Below are positions 28,001 through 36,730 of a DNA stretch of 64,000 nucleotides, in pieces. Numbering within the stretch: position 1 is the first letter of the stretch; every line of letters begins with the position of its first letter. The stretch lies in assembly GCF_026168755.1 (NCBI RefSeq), contig NZ_JAPFDR010000001.1, forward strand, positions 124,001 through 188,000. Direction: 5' to 3'. Under the pieces are notes generated by a model that saw nothing but the letters and a program-made list of their open reading frames with translations, was not told the DNA's origin and did not search any database. The DNA is from Clostridium sp. (lineage in GTDB: Bacteria; Bacillota; Clostridia; Clostridiales; Clostridiaceae). A program made the translations under genes and the position numbers.

Positions 28001-28298
28001 AGCTACAATTAAAGTTTTAGGATTCTATGATAAAGAAGTTTCAGCATATATATTTAGAGAAAATATATTATTAACTGTTATTGGAGCAATAGGAGGATTG
28101 TTATTAGGTACAGCTTTCCATAAGTTTATAATGGTAACAGTTGAAATGGATTATGTTATGTTTGGTAGAACTATAGACGTTAAGAGTTTTATTATGGCAG
28201 CTATTTTAACAATTATTTTCTCATTGTTAGTAAACTATGCTATGTATTATAAGTTAAAGAATGTTAAAATGGTTGAATCTTTAAAATCAGTAGATTAA
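25047..28298 (+). CDS. Large FtsX-domain ABC permease with extracellular coiled coil
   Basis: 1083 residues. A first membrane helix (FISIASIIALGVMLFAGVKI) is followed by a MacB-like extracytoplasmic domain (to about 270), a highly charged coiled coil (about 270-515, KxEVEEKLEKARNEI-type heptads), an FtsX core with helices around 570-690 (VFPVFFFVVAALVCLTTMTR), a second MacB-like periplasmic region and a last FtsX core (SLDLVVLVMIFCAGALSFIV to the end). Such MacB-type exporters act on lipids, peptides or the cell wall mechanically. ATG 25047 has AAAGGA 4 nt upstream; ATG 25056 is possible. Substrate unknown. Confidence 0.85.
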   Translation: MVIMKNALWKNIFRDIRKSKGRFISIASIIALGVMLFAGVKIAPIDMKATADKYYDDYNLMDLRVISTLGLTDEDVKDIKNIDGVLGVEPSKTLDVISKIDSDEFVIRVHSLPNDNLNDDNEDYINRLNLIEGHLPTKEGECVIARESFGSLNLKIGDKLNLNSGDDSDIKDSLATNEYEVVGIVETPYYLSDQIGNSSIGNGTVKTYMFINEFDFKSEVYTDIYVTVKDAKALDSYDEKYFDVTDKVKESIENISNIMIDRRYDEVINEANEELNKGKDEYQAKKSEVEEKLEKARNEIDNSRKTLTEGEDELNIKKNELENSLKIGQEDILKAEQELNEKESQLNEGIDKFYEVKETIEQEFIKAEKSINDSEVYLEGLLSQKSSLEDMLKDESLSDEEKVSIEVKINSLDVIIKEANDKVNVAKSELQIRKDELLAKENDLNLAKIQIEEGRNKVNQSKVDLEEAKNQGYAQIENAKAEIENGKVKLAEGEKELGENKKKAEEELSKAREELEEAEEKISEIEKPDLYVLDRKSHYSYVDYENSANSIDKLSNVFPVFFFVVAALVCLTTMTRMVDEQRVNIGTLKALGYHKGSIAKKFIVYALFASLIGCIVGIALGFTALPLVIFDAYNILYILPKMTYVVHVPLAIMIFAVAIGVTTLSTYAACRIELIEVPSMLMRPKAPKEGKRILLERIPFIWNRFNFIGKVTVRNIFRYKKRFLMTVIGISGSTALLVTGFGIKDSIKTIVSKQYGELTQYDISINLNEAINSDEKNNLEEYLKQDSKVNDFIFVRSESGETLANEISKNVNIIVTDEDEKFDKFEHLQDRKSKETIILPKDGIAISEKLAKLLDVKVGDEIEIINNNDNKSRAKVGAIVEHYINHYVYIDADYYKEVFNKIPEENSIFIKINNKDSINEISNNLIDINGVSGVISNSSIKDNFDNTIKSLDLVVLVMIFCAGALSFIVLYNLTNVNISERIREIATIKVLGFYDKEVSAYIFRENILLTVIGAIGGLLLGTAFHKFIMVTVEMDYVMFGRTIDVKSFIMAAILTIIFSLLVNYAMYYKLKNVKMVESLKSVD

Positions 28299-28312
28299 AA
28301 AAAATTATTATT

Positions 28313-28349
28313 AAAAAAGTAACAGTAAAATTAAACTGTTACTTTTTTG
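28313..28349. terminator. Bidirectional terminator
   Basis: AAAAAAGTAACAGT and ACTGTTACTTTTTT form a perfect 14-bp stem between the permease and the convergent AraC-type gene. Confidence 0.88.
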
Positions 28350-29249
28350 TTATTTTAAAATATCTGAATTTATTGTTCTAAATTCTTTTGGAGTTAAATT
28401 ATATTTTCTTTTAAATAATTTATTAAAATATGATAGATTATCAAATCCTACTTCTAAGGAAATATCCATTATAGCATTATTAGTGGAGGTCAATAAAATA
28501 GATGATTTTTCTAGTCTTAAATTATTAATATATTGAATGCAGGTTAAACCAATGTGCTTTTTGAAAAAACGCATAAAATGATATTCACTATATTGGCAAA
28601 GCTCAGCTAAAGTATTTATTGAAATATCTTCAGAATAATGATCATTTATATAATTTAAAACTAATTTAATTTTATTTGTAGTATTAATTGTAAGATTATT
28701 TTTATTTTGATGTTTTTCAATTAGATCATTTTTATAAAGTAATGAAAAAAACTTAAATAGTAAAGATTTTAATTCAAGTTCATAAGCGATATCATTTTCA
28801 TAATAGCAGTATATTATATTTTCTATAACATCAAAGATTTTAGGGTAACACTCTATATTATCTTTAAGGATAATAGGCAATTGATGTTTATGATTTAAAA
28901 GAGGAGCAATATATTTTAATAATGCACCATCAGTATTAGAGCTTTTTAACATGTTCATATTAAAAACAAAAGAAGCCCAAGTCATGTTTTCGTTTGGAAT
29001 AGATGTTAGTGAGTGTAGACTTTGAGAATCAATAATTAAAATATCACCTTTATTTGCAATAAATGAATTTAAATTTATTCTGTAATCACAGCTTCCGTCT
29101 AGAACTATAATAACTTCAATTTCCTCATGCCAATGAGCTGCAATAGAAGGAAAGCTTGGACTAAGTGTCCCTTTATAAATTGAAAATGGTAATATAAAGT
29201 CACCATGTGTAATATTTTCTTTTAAGTTTATAAAATCTAAATTATTCAT
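28350..29249 (-). CDS. AraC family transcriptional regulator with cupin sensor domain
   Basis: Residues 20-100 form a cupin-like sugar-sensing domain (AAHWHEEIEVIIVLDGSCDY, with metal-ligand-like His and Glu). The C-terminal 100 residues carry two helix-turn-helix units, ISINTLAELCQYSEYHFMRFFKKHIG and MDISLEVGFDNLSYFNKLFK, with the AraC/XylS ending KYNLTPKEFR. Divergent transcription from a GH31 alpha-glucosidase gene across a 137-bp spacer suggests it controls that gene. The ligand is probably an alpha-glucoside or xyloside; this is inferred. Confidence 0.9.
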   Translation of the reverse strand: MNNLDFINLKENITHGDFILPFSIYKGTLSPSFPSIAAHWHEEIEVIIVLDGSCDYRINLNSFIANKGDILIIDSQSLHSLTSIPNENMTWASFVFNMNMLKSSNTDGALLKYIAPLLNHKHQLPIILKDNIECYPKIFDVIENIIYCYYENDIAYELELKSLLFKFFSLLYKNDLIEKHQNKNNLTINTTNKIKLVLNYINDHYSEDISINTLAELCQYSEYHFMRFFKKHIGLTCIQYINNLRLEKSSILLTSTNNAIMDISLEVGFDNLSYFNKLFKRKYNLTPKEFRTINSDILK

Positions 29250-29265
29250 TAAATCTCCTAGTATA

Positions 29266-29298
29266 GCAGTATTGTCTCATAAATTGTTAGTATACTGC
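29266..29298. promoter_or_regulatory. Inverted repeat in the araC/GH31 intergenic region
   Basis: GCAGTAT (29266-29272) and ATACTGC (29292-29298) are inverted 26 bp apart centre to centre, in the spacer between the two divergent genes. A binding site for the AraC-type regulator is the simplest reading. Confidence 0.45.
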
Positions 29299-29386
29299 AA
29301 GTATTATACTTATTTAAATATTATAATAACATTATAATTACATTTTTTAAATAAAATGTTTTGTAAGTAGTAAGGGGAAGAAGATT

Positions 29387-31723
29387 ATGTTTGGAAAAAT
29401 ATTAAATTATGAAGTTAGTGAAAACAAAGTTTTAGTGAATTATGAAAAAATTCAAAGTACTATAACTTTGATAAATGAAAGTGTTGTTAATTTCTTTGTG
29501 CCATTTCATAGAGAAGAAAGAAATTCTAAGGCAGTTGAAAACGTATTAAATGGCGAAGTTAAATTTGAGGTTAAATTTGATAGTAAAGTTTTAAATATAA
29601 AAACAAATGTTTTAAGTATTAATATTTATGATGATTTTAAAGTTGATATATATAATTCAAAAGGTGAAATTTTATGTAGGGATTATAGAGGGAAAAGAGA
29701 GCCTTTTAGAAGGTTAGGGGCGAATTCTACCTTAGCAGCAGAGGAAGGACATAAGTTAGAAGGTCATGAAGAATATAATATTTATGTATCTAAAGTTATG
29801 GAAGATGATATGTATTTCTATGGACTTGGAGAAAGAACAGGTTCCTTAAACAAGAAGGGTTATCATTATAGAAATTGGAATACTGATGATCCAACACCAC
29901 ATGGAGAAACATATGCTCAATTATATAAATCAATACCTTTTTTAATAACATTAAAGGATGAAGAGGCTTGTGGTATTTTCTTTGATAATCATTTTGAAAG
30001 TCATTTTGATATGGGAAAAGAGAATTCTAAGTATTACTATTTTGGGGCTGTAGATGGTAATTTAGATTATTACTTTATGTATGGACCTACAATAAAGGAA
30101 GTAGTTAATAAGTATACTAATCTAACAGGAAAAACACCATTGCCTCAATTATGGACACTTGGATATCAACAATGTAGATGGTCTTATGCTCCACAGGAAA
30201 GAGCTATGGAGATTGCTAAGTGTTTTAGAGAAAAGGATATTCCATGTGATACTATTTATTTAGATATAGATTATATGGATGATTTTAGAGTATTTACATG
30301 GGATAATAAAAAATTCGAAAATCCAAAAGAATTTTTAAAGAAACTTAAAGAAATGGGATTTAAGGTAGTTACTATTATAGATCCAGGAGTTAAGGTAGAT
30401 AAAGGATATAAAATATATGATGAAGGTCTAAAGGAAGGGTATTTTGCAACAGATAAAGATGGAATAGTTTATAAGAATTGGGTTTGGCCAGGAAATTCTG
30501 TTTTCCCAGATTTTATGAATTCTAAGACAAGAGAATGGTGGTCTGGAAATCAGAAAATAATGATGGATTTAGGTGTGTCAGGAATATGGAATGATATGAA
30601 TGAACCAGCTAGCTTTAATGGACCTATTCCAGATGATGTAGTTTTTAATAATGATGGAACTTTAGTTACTCATAAAGAAAGTCATAATGTTTATGGGCAT
30701 ATGATGGGCAAGGCCACTTATGAAGGGATTAAGAGAGTTACAAATAAAAGACCATTTATAGTAACTAGAGCATGTTATGCAGGAACTCAAAAGTATGCTA
30801 CAGTTTGGACTGGAGATAATCAAAGTACATGGGAGCATTTAAGAATGTCATTACCAATGTTAATGAATCTTGGACTTAGTGGTATGGCTTTTTGTGGTAC
30901 TGATGTTGGAGGGTTTGGACATGATTGTACGCCAGAGCTGTTAAGTAGATGGGTTCAAGTTGGAGCATTTACACCATTATTTAGAAACCACTCAACTATT
31001 GGAAGTAGAGAACAAGAACCATGGGCTTTTGATAAAGCTACAGAAGATATAAATAGAAAATATATTAAATTAAGATATAAGTTGATTCCATATTTATACG
31101 ATATGATGTATAAATGTGAAGAGACAGGAGAACCAATAATTAGACCATTATTATTTAATTATCAAAATGATAGAAAAACATATGAAATAAATGATGAATT
31201 TAATTTTGGTGACAATATTTTAGTATCTCCAGTTGTAGAACAAGGATCTAGACATAAGTTAGTTTACTTACCAGAAGGCTATAATTGGATTGACTATTGG
31301 AATGGAGAAGAGTATAAGGGTGGTCAATATATAATTAAAGAAGCTCCATTAGATATTTGTCCTATATTTATAAAATCATTATCTATAATTCCAGTAGGAA
31401 AAGAACAAAATTATGTTGGAGAAAATAATGATGATATATTAACATTAAATATATATTTAGGTAAAGAAAATGGAGAAGCAACTTATACTCATATATTAGA
31501 TGATGGTGAAAGTTTTGATTATAAAGATGGAAAGTTAAATAAATATATTATTAACTGTAAATTGTCAGAGGAATTAAGAATAGAATTAAAAGAAAATATA
31601 GGATATTCTAAAAATTATAATAAAATAAAAATAATTCTTAATAATTTAGAGCAGACTAAAAAGGTATTCTTCAATAATAAACAAATTGAAGTTAAAGAAA
31701 ATCAATTTATAGTAGAGCTATAA
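29387..31723 (+). CDS. Glycoside hydrolase family 31 (alpha-glucosidase type)
   Basis: 778 residues with the GH31 order: N-terminal beta-sandwich (galactose mutarotase-like), TIM barrel and C-terminal beta domains. The nucleophile region is GIWNDMNEPASF (Asp in WNDMNEP) and the acid/base region is TVWTGDNQSTWEHLRMSLPM. LGYQQCRWSYAPQERAMEIA and DIPCDTIYLDIDYMDDFRVF are typical of alpha-glucosidases; alpha-xylosidase activity is not excluded. No signal peptide, so it acts on imported oligosaccharides. Ribosome binding site AAGGGGAAG; strong terminator downstream. Confidence 0.93.
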   Translation: MFGKILNYEVSENKVLVNYEKIQSTITLINESVVNFFVPFHREERNSKAVENVLNGEVKFEVKFDSKVLNIKTNVLSINIYDDFKVDIYNSKGEILCRDYRGKREPFRRLGANSTLAAEEGHKLEGHEEYNIYVSKVMEDDMYFYGLGERTGSLNKKGYHYRNWNTDDPTPHGETYAQLYKSIPFLITLKDEEACGIFFDNHFESHFDMGKENSKYYYFGAVDGNLDYYFMYGPTIKEVVNKYTNLTGKTPLPQLWTLGYQQCRWSYAPQERAMEIAKCFREKDIPCDTIYLDIDYMDDFRVFTWDNKKFENPKEFLKKLKEMGFKVVTIIDPGVKVDKGYKIYDEGLKEGYFATDKDGIVYKNWVWPGNSVFPDFMNSKTREWWSGNQKIMMDLGVSGIWNDMNEPASFNGPIPDDVVFNNDGTLVTHKESHNVYGHMMGKATYEGIKRVTNKRPFIVTRACYAGTQKYATVWTGDNQSTWEHLRMSLPMLMNLGLSGMAFCGTDVGGFGHDCTPELLSRWVQVGAFTPLFRNHSTIGSREQEPWAFDKATEDINRKYIKLRYKLIPYLYDMMYKCEETGEPIIRPLLFNYQNDRKTYEINDEFNFGDNILVSPVVEQGSRHKLVYLPEGYNWIDYWNGEEYKGGQYIIKEAPLDICPIFIKSLSIIPVGKEQNYVGENNDDILTLNIYLGKENGEATYTHILDDGESFDYKDGKLNKYIINCKLSEELRIELKENIGYSKNYNKIKIILNNLEQTKKVFFNNKQIEVKENQFIVEL

Positions 31724-31789
31724 AATAATAATGTTAATTTTACAACTCAAATAAGAGATGTAATTTTATAAATTTCCACCTTAAATTCA

Positions 31790-31842
31790 AATATAAAGTA
31801 GTTTCATAATAAAATTTTTATGAACTACTTTATATTTTTTTT
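31790..31842 (+). terminator. Rho-independent terminator
   Basis: AATATAAAGTAGTTCAT-like arm and ATGAACTACTTTATATT pair with one bulge around an A/T loop, followed by TTTTTTTAT. Confidence 0.82.
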
Positions 31843-31944
31843 ATACTAAAATATTTAAGTAATAAGATAAATTTATAGATATTAACGTAGATAACAACTT
31901 ATGATATAATGATTAAATTAATTATATGATAATGAGGTGAAGAT

Positions 31945-34900
31945 GTGGATTTAAAAATTTTATTAGATAATGTATTAGCCTTAGGATCTAATATTAGTAT
32001 AAAAGATGGTAAAGAGATTTATAAAAATAGATTAGTATCAAATTTAAGTAGTAAAAAGATTAACGATATTTATCATATATATTCAAAAGTAACAGAAGAG
32101 GATAATAGTAAGGAGTATAGTTGTCATATTAAGTACAATTTAAAAAGTGAAAGAGTAATAGGTGCAACATGTACATGTAGTACATATGAAGAATTTTCAA
32201 AGCATAAAACTAATTATATTTGTAAGCATATAATTGCAACTATATTTTATTTCTATATTGTAGCAAAAAATAAAATAAAGAAAATAAATAAGGAAAATAC
32301 AATCTTAAATAAGAAAAAGGAAATCAAAGTAAATGTTGAAAAGAAGATACTAAATTTAGATTTGGATATTAAAAGAAACGAAAATAGGACATTTGATATA
32401 CAAATTAGAATAGGCGAAAATAACACTTATTTAATTCCTAAAATTAGTGAGTTTTTAAAGTGTAAAGAGGTAAAAGGACAGCTGAGAATTAATGGCGAAT
32501 TCTTATATAATAGCTCTTATATGAAATTTAAGGAAGAGGATGAAAAGCTTTTAAATTATATAGTTTTAAACTTAAATAGAGAAGATTCCTTTAAGGTTGT
32601 AGAAGGTAAGGCTTTAAGAATTGATGAAGAGTATATAGAAGAAATTTTAAAGTTAGTAAGTGATAATAGAAAAGTTAAGTTAAATTATGATTATATTAAT
32701 TATGAAAGCTATATTATAAAAGAGGATATGCCTTTATCTTTCACAGTAAAAATAGATTTTGATAAAATAATTTTGACTACAAAGAAGAAGTTACCTATTC
32801 CTCTAAATGATAATTTTACCGTGTTTTTAAATGATAGGAAAATTTACTTACCAAGTGATAATCAAATAAATAACTATAAAGTATTGTATCATAACTTAAA
32901 AAGTAATGGGAAAATAGAGTATCCTAAACAGGAAGCTTATATTAATAAGTTATTTAATTTATTAAGTAATATTAGTAAAGATATAATGTTAGGTGAGGGA
33001 GTTAAAAATCTTTGTAGAAATTATTATAAAGTTAAAATTTTCTTTAAAAATGAAAATAATGATATTAAGTGTAAAGCCACTGTTAATTATTTTGGAAAAA
33101 TAATCAATATATTAGATAAAAATATAGATTACTTCCTAAGAGATAATAATTTTGAAGAAGAAATATCAATGAAGTTAGAAAGATATAGATTTATAAAAAA
33201 GGCAAATGAATTTTTATTTATTGGAAATGATGAAGAGCGGTATGAGCTTTTAACTAATGGATTAAAGTTCTTTGAAGTATTTTCTAGATTAGAGTTTTCT
33301 AAGAGTTTTAATGAAGTTAATATTCTAGGGAGTAATGATATATATGCTATATTTGAGGGGAAAGATGAGGAGTTAAGGTTTAAATATGATATAGATGGAT
33401 TAGATTATAGTGAGTATATAAATGTATTACAAGCTTTAGAAGATAATAGGGATTTTTATAAAACTAAAACAGGGCGACTATTAAATTTAAGAGATTTAGG
33501 AATAGCTAATTTCTTTAATATTATTGATAATTTAATATATAACCAAGAAATATATGATGGTGAAATAGAGATAGATAAAAGTAAAGCTATATTTATAGAG
33601 GAAAATATAGAAAATTATAATCTAAACTTTATAAGAGGAGCAGAAATTTTAAAAGTAATTTCCAAAAGATTAGAAAGTAGATTTATAGAAGAAGTTAATG
33701 GAGTAAAAGAATTAAATGGCATATTAAGAAATTATCAAGTTACTGGTTTAAATTATTTGTTATCTTTAAGTGAAATGAATTTTGGTGGAATTTTAGCAGA
33801 TGAAATGGGACTTGGAAAGACTATTCAAGTAATAGCATTTTTATTACATAAGAAAAATAAAAGGTCATTAGTAATTACACCAACATCTCTTATATATAAT
33901 TGGAAAGAAGAGTTTGAAAAGTTTGCACCAAGTTTAAATGTTGGAGTTATTCATGGAAGTAAGGGTGCTAGAAATAAAGTATTAGATAATAAAGAAGATT
34001 ATGATGTTCTTTTAACTACTTATGGAACAATAAAAAATGATATAGAATTTTATAAAAATGAAATTTTTGATTATTGTATTATAGATGAAGCACAAAATAT
34101 TAAAAATACCAAAGCACAAAATACTAAGATAATTAAAGAGATAAATGCAAAAGTAAAATTTGCATTAACAGGTACTCCTATAGAAAACTCATTAATTGAA
34201 TTATGGTCAATTTTTGATTTTATAATGCCAGGATATTTATTTGATGAAAAGAAATTTAAGAAGAAGTTTGTTAATAGAAGTGAAAAGGAAATTAAGGAGT
34301 TAAGGTCTTTAATAAAACCATTTATATTAAGAAGATTAAAAAGAGATGTTATAACTGAATTGCCTGAAAAGATTGAGAAAAAGTATTATGTTCCAATGAC
34401 TAGTGAACAAAAGTTAGCTTATAAAAATTATATGAAAGAGGTTAAGTTAAAGTTAAAAACTGGAGAAGATGATAATATAACGATTTTCTCTTATTTAACA
34501 CGATTAAGACAGATATGCCAAGATCCTATTTTAGTTAATAAAGATTATACTGGTGATAGCGGAAAGTTAAATGTTGCTCTTGAGATAATAGAGGAAGTTA
34601 TAGAAGATAATAATAAAATGTTAGTATTTTCTCAATTTACTTCAGTATTAAAAAAGATAGAAGAGGAATTAAATATAAGAAAAATAAAAAATAAATACTT
34701 AGATGGATCTACTAGTGCTAAGGAAAGAATAAAACTTGTATCAGAGTTCAATGAAAGTAAGGAACCAGAGATTTTCTTGATTTCATTAAAAGCAGGAGGA
34801 ACAGGACTTAACTTAACATCAGCAAAGTTTGTTATGCATATGGATCCATGGTGGAATCCTGCAATAGAGGACCAAGCAACAGATAGAGCTCATAGAATAG

Positions 34901-35079
34901 GACAAAAAAATATAGTTGAAGTAATTAAGCTTATTGCTAAAGATACAATTGAAGAAAAAATTATTCAGCTACAAGAAGATAAGAGGGAAATAATAAATAG
35001 TGTTATGAGTGATGACAGTTTAAATATAAATAATATTTCTAAATTAACAAATGAAGAAATTTTGGAGTTATTTAGATAG
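31945..35079 (+). CDS. SWIM zinc-finger SNF2-family helicase/translocase
   Basis: 1044 residues. N-terminal SWIM finger (CTCSTYEEF... with CKH, about residues 75-95), a bacterial SNF2-associated middle region, then the SNF2 core: motif I ADEMGLGKTIQVIAFLL, motif II YCIIDEAQNIKN, motif III FALTGTPIENSLIELW, motif V ISLKAGGTGLNLTSA and motif VI DQATDRAHRIGQKN. Double-stranded DNA translocase; the bacterial role is unclear (transcription or repair). Start is GTG 31945 after GAGGTGAAGAT. Monocistronic. Confidence 0.94.
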   Translation: MDLKILLDNVLALGSNISIKDGKEIYKNRLVSNLSSKKINDIYHIYSKVTEEDNSKEYSCHIKYNLKSERVIGATCTCSTYEEFSKHKTNYICKHIIATIFYFYIVAKNKIKKINKENTILNKKKEIKVNVEKKILNLDLDIKRNENRTFDIQIRIGENNTYLIPKISEFLKCKEVKGQLRINGEFLYNSSYMKFKEEDEKLLNYIVLNLNREDSFKVVEGKALRIDEEYIEEILKLVSDNRKVKLNYDYINYESYIIKEDMPLSFTVKIDFDKIILTTKKKLPIPLNDNFTVFLNDRKIYLPSDNQINNYKVLYHNLKSNGKIEYPKQEAYINKLFNLLSNISKDIMLGEGVKNLCRNYYKVKIFFKNENNDIKCKATVNYFGKIINILDKNIDYFLRDNNFEEEISMKLERYRFIKKANEFLFIGNDEERYELLTNGLKFFEVFSRLEFSKSFNEVNILGSNDIYAIFEGKDEELRFKYDIDGLDYSEYINVLQALEDNRDFYKTKTGRLLNLRDLGIANFFNIIDNLIYNQEIYDGEIEIDKSKAIFIEENIENYNLNFIRGAEILKVISKRLESRFIEEVNGVKELNGILRNYQVTGLNYLLSLSEMNFGGILADEMGLGKTIQVIAFLLHKKNKRSLVITPTSLIYNWKEEFEKFAPSLNVGVIHGSKGARNKVLDNKEDYDVLLTTYGTIKNDIEFYKNEIFDYCIIDEAQNIKNTKAQNTKIIKEINAKVKFALTGTPIENSLIELWSIFDFIMPGYLFDEKKFKKKFVNRSEKEIKELRSLIKPFILRRLKRDVITELPEKIEKKYYVPMTSEQKLAYKNYMKEVKLKLKTGEDDNITIFSYLTRLRQICQDPILVNKDYTGDSGKLNVALEIIEEVIEDNNKMLVFSQFTSVLKKIEEELNIRKIKNKYLDGSTSAKERIKLVSEFNESKEPEIFLISLKAGGTGLNLTSAKFVMHMDPWWNPAIEDQATDRAHRIGQKNIVEVIKLIAKDTIEEKIIQLQEDKREIINSVMSDDSLNINNISKLTNEEILELFR

Positions 35080-35197
35080 AGTAATATAATTTATTTTTAA
35101 TAAAAAAGATATATTGAGAAAAAAGAATAATGATGCTGGATTTACAAACTTTAAGTGTCTATACATTTAAAAATATTTTTATATATAAGAAATTAAT

Positions 35198-35248
35198 AGG
35201 CTTAGATTTAAAATGACTGACAGTTATTTTAAATCTAAGCATTATTTT
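35198..35248. terminator. Strong hairpin terminator
   Basis: GCTTAGATTTAAAAT and ATTTTAAATCTAAGC form a perfect 15-bp stem, followed by ATTATTTTAT. It closes the SNF2 gene and isolates the next promoter. Confidence 0.8.
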
Positions 35249-35284
35249 ATATTTAATTAAATAAAAATAAATTTAAAAATTTTA

Positions 35285-35315
35285 TTGACTTTGAGTTAAC
35301 TCCAAGGAATATAAT
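35285..35315 (+). promoter_or_regulatory. MerR-type promoter with 19-bp spacer and dyad
   Basis: TTGACT (35285-35290) and TATAAT (35310-35315) are 19 bp apart, and the spacer holds the palindrome CTTTGAGTTAACTCCAAG. Over-long spacers with a central dyad are the hallmark of MerR-family activation, and the dyad resembles operators of aldehyde-responsive AdhR-like regulators. No MerR gene is present in the window, so it must act in trans. Confidence 0.75.
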
Positions 35316-35349
35316 TATAATTTAATTTATAATTTATAGGAGGAACGTT

Positions 35350-36327
35350 ATGGAATATGTAAAGTTAGGAAATACAGGATTAGAAGTATCAAAAATTTGT
35401 TTGGGGTGTATGAGTTTTGGTGACTCTACAAAATGGATTCATAGTTGGGTGCTAAATGAAGAAGAATCAAGAAAAATTATCAAAAAATCATTAGATTTAG
35501 GAATTAATTTTTTTGATACTGCAAATGTATACGGATTAGGAGCAAGTGAAGAGATTTTAGGAAAAGCTCTAAAAGATTATGCAAATCGTGATGAAATCGT
35601 AATAGCAACAAAAGTCAGTGGAGCTATGGGCGAGGGTCCTAATAGTTCAGGGTTATCTAGAAAGGCTATTATAAATGAGGTTGAAAAATCTTTAAATCGT
35701 TTAGGAGTTGATTATATTGATATTTTATATATTCATAGATGGGATTATGAAACACCTATTGAAGAAACAATGTGCGCTCTTAATGATTTAGTGAGAGCTG
35801 GAAAAGTTCTTTACTTAGGAGCTTCATCTATGTATGCATGGCAGTTTGCAAAGGCTCAATATATAGCAGAAAAGAATGGATGGACAAAGTTTTCAGTTAT
35901 GCAAGGACATTATAATTTATTATATAGGGAAGAGGAAAGAGAGATGAATCCCTTATGTAATGATATGGGAGTGGCGTTAGTTCCATATAGTCCTTTAGCA
36001 GCCGGTCGTTTGACACGTGATTGGGAATCAGATTCAAAAAGATTTAAAGAAGATAATATTGCAAAAGGAAAATACGATGAAACTGAAGGGCAAGACAAAA
36101 TTATTGTTCAAAGAGTTTCAGAAATTGCTAAAAAATATAATGCAACAAAATCACAAATTGCAGTTTCGTGGTTATGGAGAAAAGGGGTTACTGCACCTAT
36201 TGTTGGAATAACAAAGGAAAAATATTTAGATGATTTTGTAGGGGCATTAGATATTAAATTAACTGATGAGGATATTAACTACTTAGAGGAAGCTTATGTA
36301 CCACATAATATTGTTGGACATAAGTAA
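35350..36327 (+). CDS. Aldo/keto reductase
   Basis: 325 residues, NADPH-dependent (alpha/beta)8 reductase. Visible are the start MEYVKLGNTGLEVSKICLGC, the catalytic Asp/Tyr in FDTANVYGLGASEEILGKAL, Lys in VIATKVSG, His in DILYIHRWDYETPIEETM and the cofactor-binding SWLWRKGVTAPIVGITK. It resembles the AKR group that clears reactive aldehydes. The ribosome binding site is AGGAGGAACGTT. It is controlled by the MerR-type promoter just upstream, which suggests induction by electrophiles or aldehydes. Confidence 0.93.
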   Translation: MEYVKLGNTGLEVSKICLGCMSFGDSTKWIHSWVLNEEESRKIIKKSLDLGINFFDTANVYGLGASEEILGKALKDYANRDEIVIATKVSGAMGEGPNSSGLSRKAIINEVEKSLNRLGVDYIDILYIHRWDYETPIEETMCALNDLVRAGKVLYLGASSMYAWQFAKAQYIAEKNGWTKFSVMQGHYNLLYREEEREMNPLCNDMGVALVPYSPLAAGRLTRDWESDSKRFKEDNIAKGKYDETEGQDKIIVQRVSEIAKKYNATKSQIAVSWLWRKGVTAPIVGITKEKYLDDFVGALDIKLTDEDINYLEEAYVPHNIVGHK

Positions 36328-36412
36328 AAGTTATAAAGCAAATTAGAATATATAGAAAAATTATGGTAATATAAATGATATAGAATTAATTTGCTAAATT
36401 TAGGAGGGAAAA

Positions 36413-36730
36413 ATGAGTAATAATTTTAGTATTAATAAGGAATTTTTATTAAAAACAGCAAAAGATATACTAGAGTTTAATAGTCCTACAGGTTTTTGCT
36501 TTGAAATTATGGATAAGATAGAAGAGCTTGTTAAGGCTTTTAGATATAAGTTTGAAAGAAATAATAAGGGATGTGGAATAATTACAGTCCAAGGACAAAA
36601 TAATGAAAAGACAGTTGGGCTTTGCGCTCATGTAGATACATTAGGAGCTATGGTTAGATCTATAACAGCAAATGGAACTTTAAAGTTAACTATACTTAAA
36701 GACAAGGTCATACAATCAAAAACAGCTTAA
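36413..36730 (+). pseudogene. M42 family aminopeptidase, truncated by the mobile element
   Basis: The first 93 codons are those of an M42 (glutamyl/cellulase-type) metallo-aminopeptidase: INKEFLLKTAKDILEFNSPTGF and GLCAHVDTLGAMVRSITANG, including the first zinc-ligand His. The full protein is about 340 residues. After GTLKLT the frame continues as ILKDKVIQSKTA and stops; the expected PLGGP...DGEYC does not follow. The break at about 36,690 is the boundary of the inserted element. The remaining 3' part must lie beyond the window or be lost. Strong ribosome binding site AGGAGGGAAAA. Confidence 0.85.

Noticed and set aside
2200-36400. tRNA or rRNA genes
   Set aside because: No cloverleaf with a T-loop GGTTCGA-type box or rRNA-like GC-rich block was recognised anywhere in the chromosomal part.
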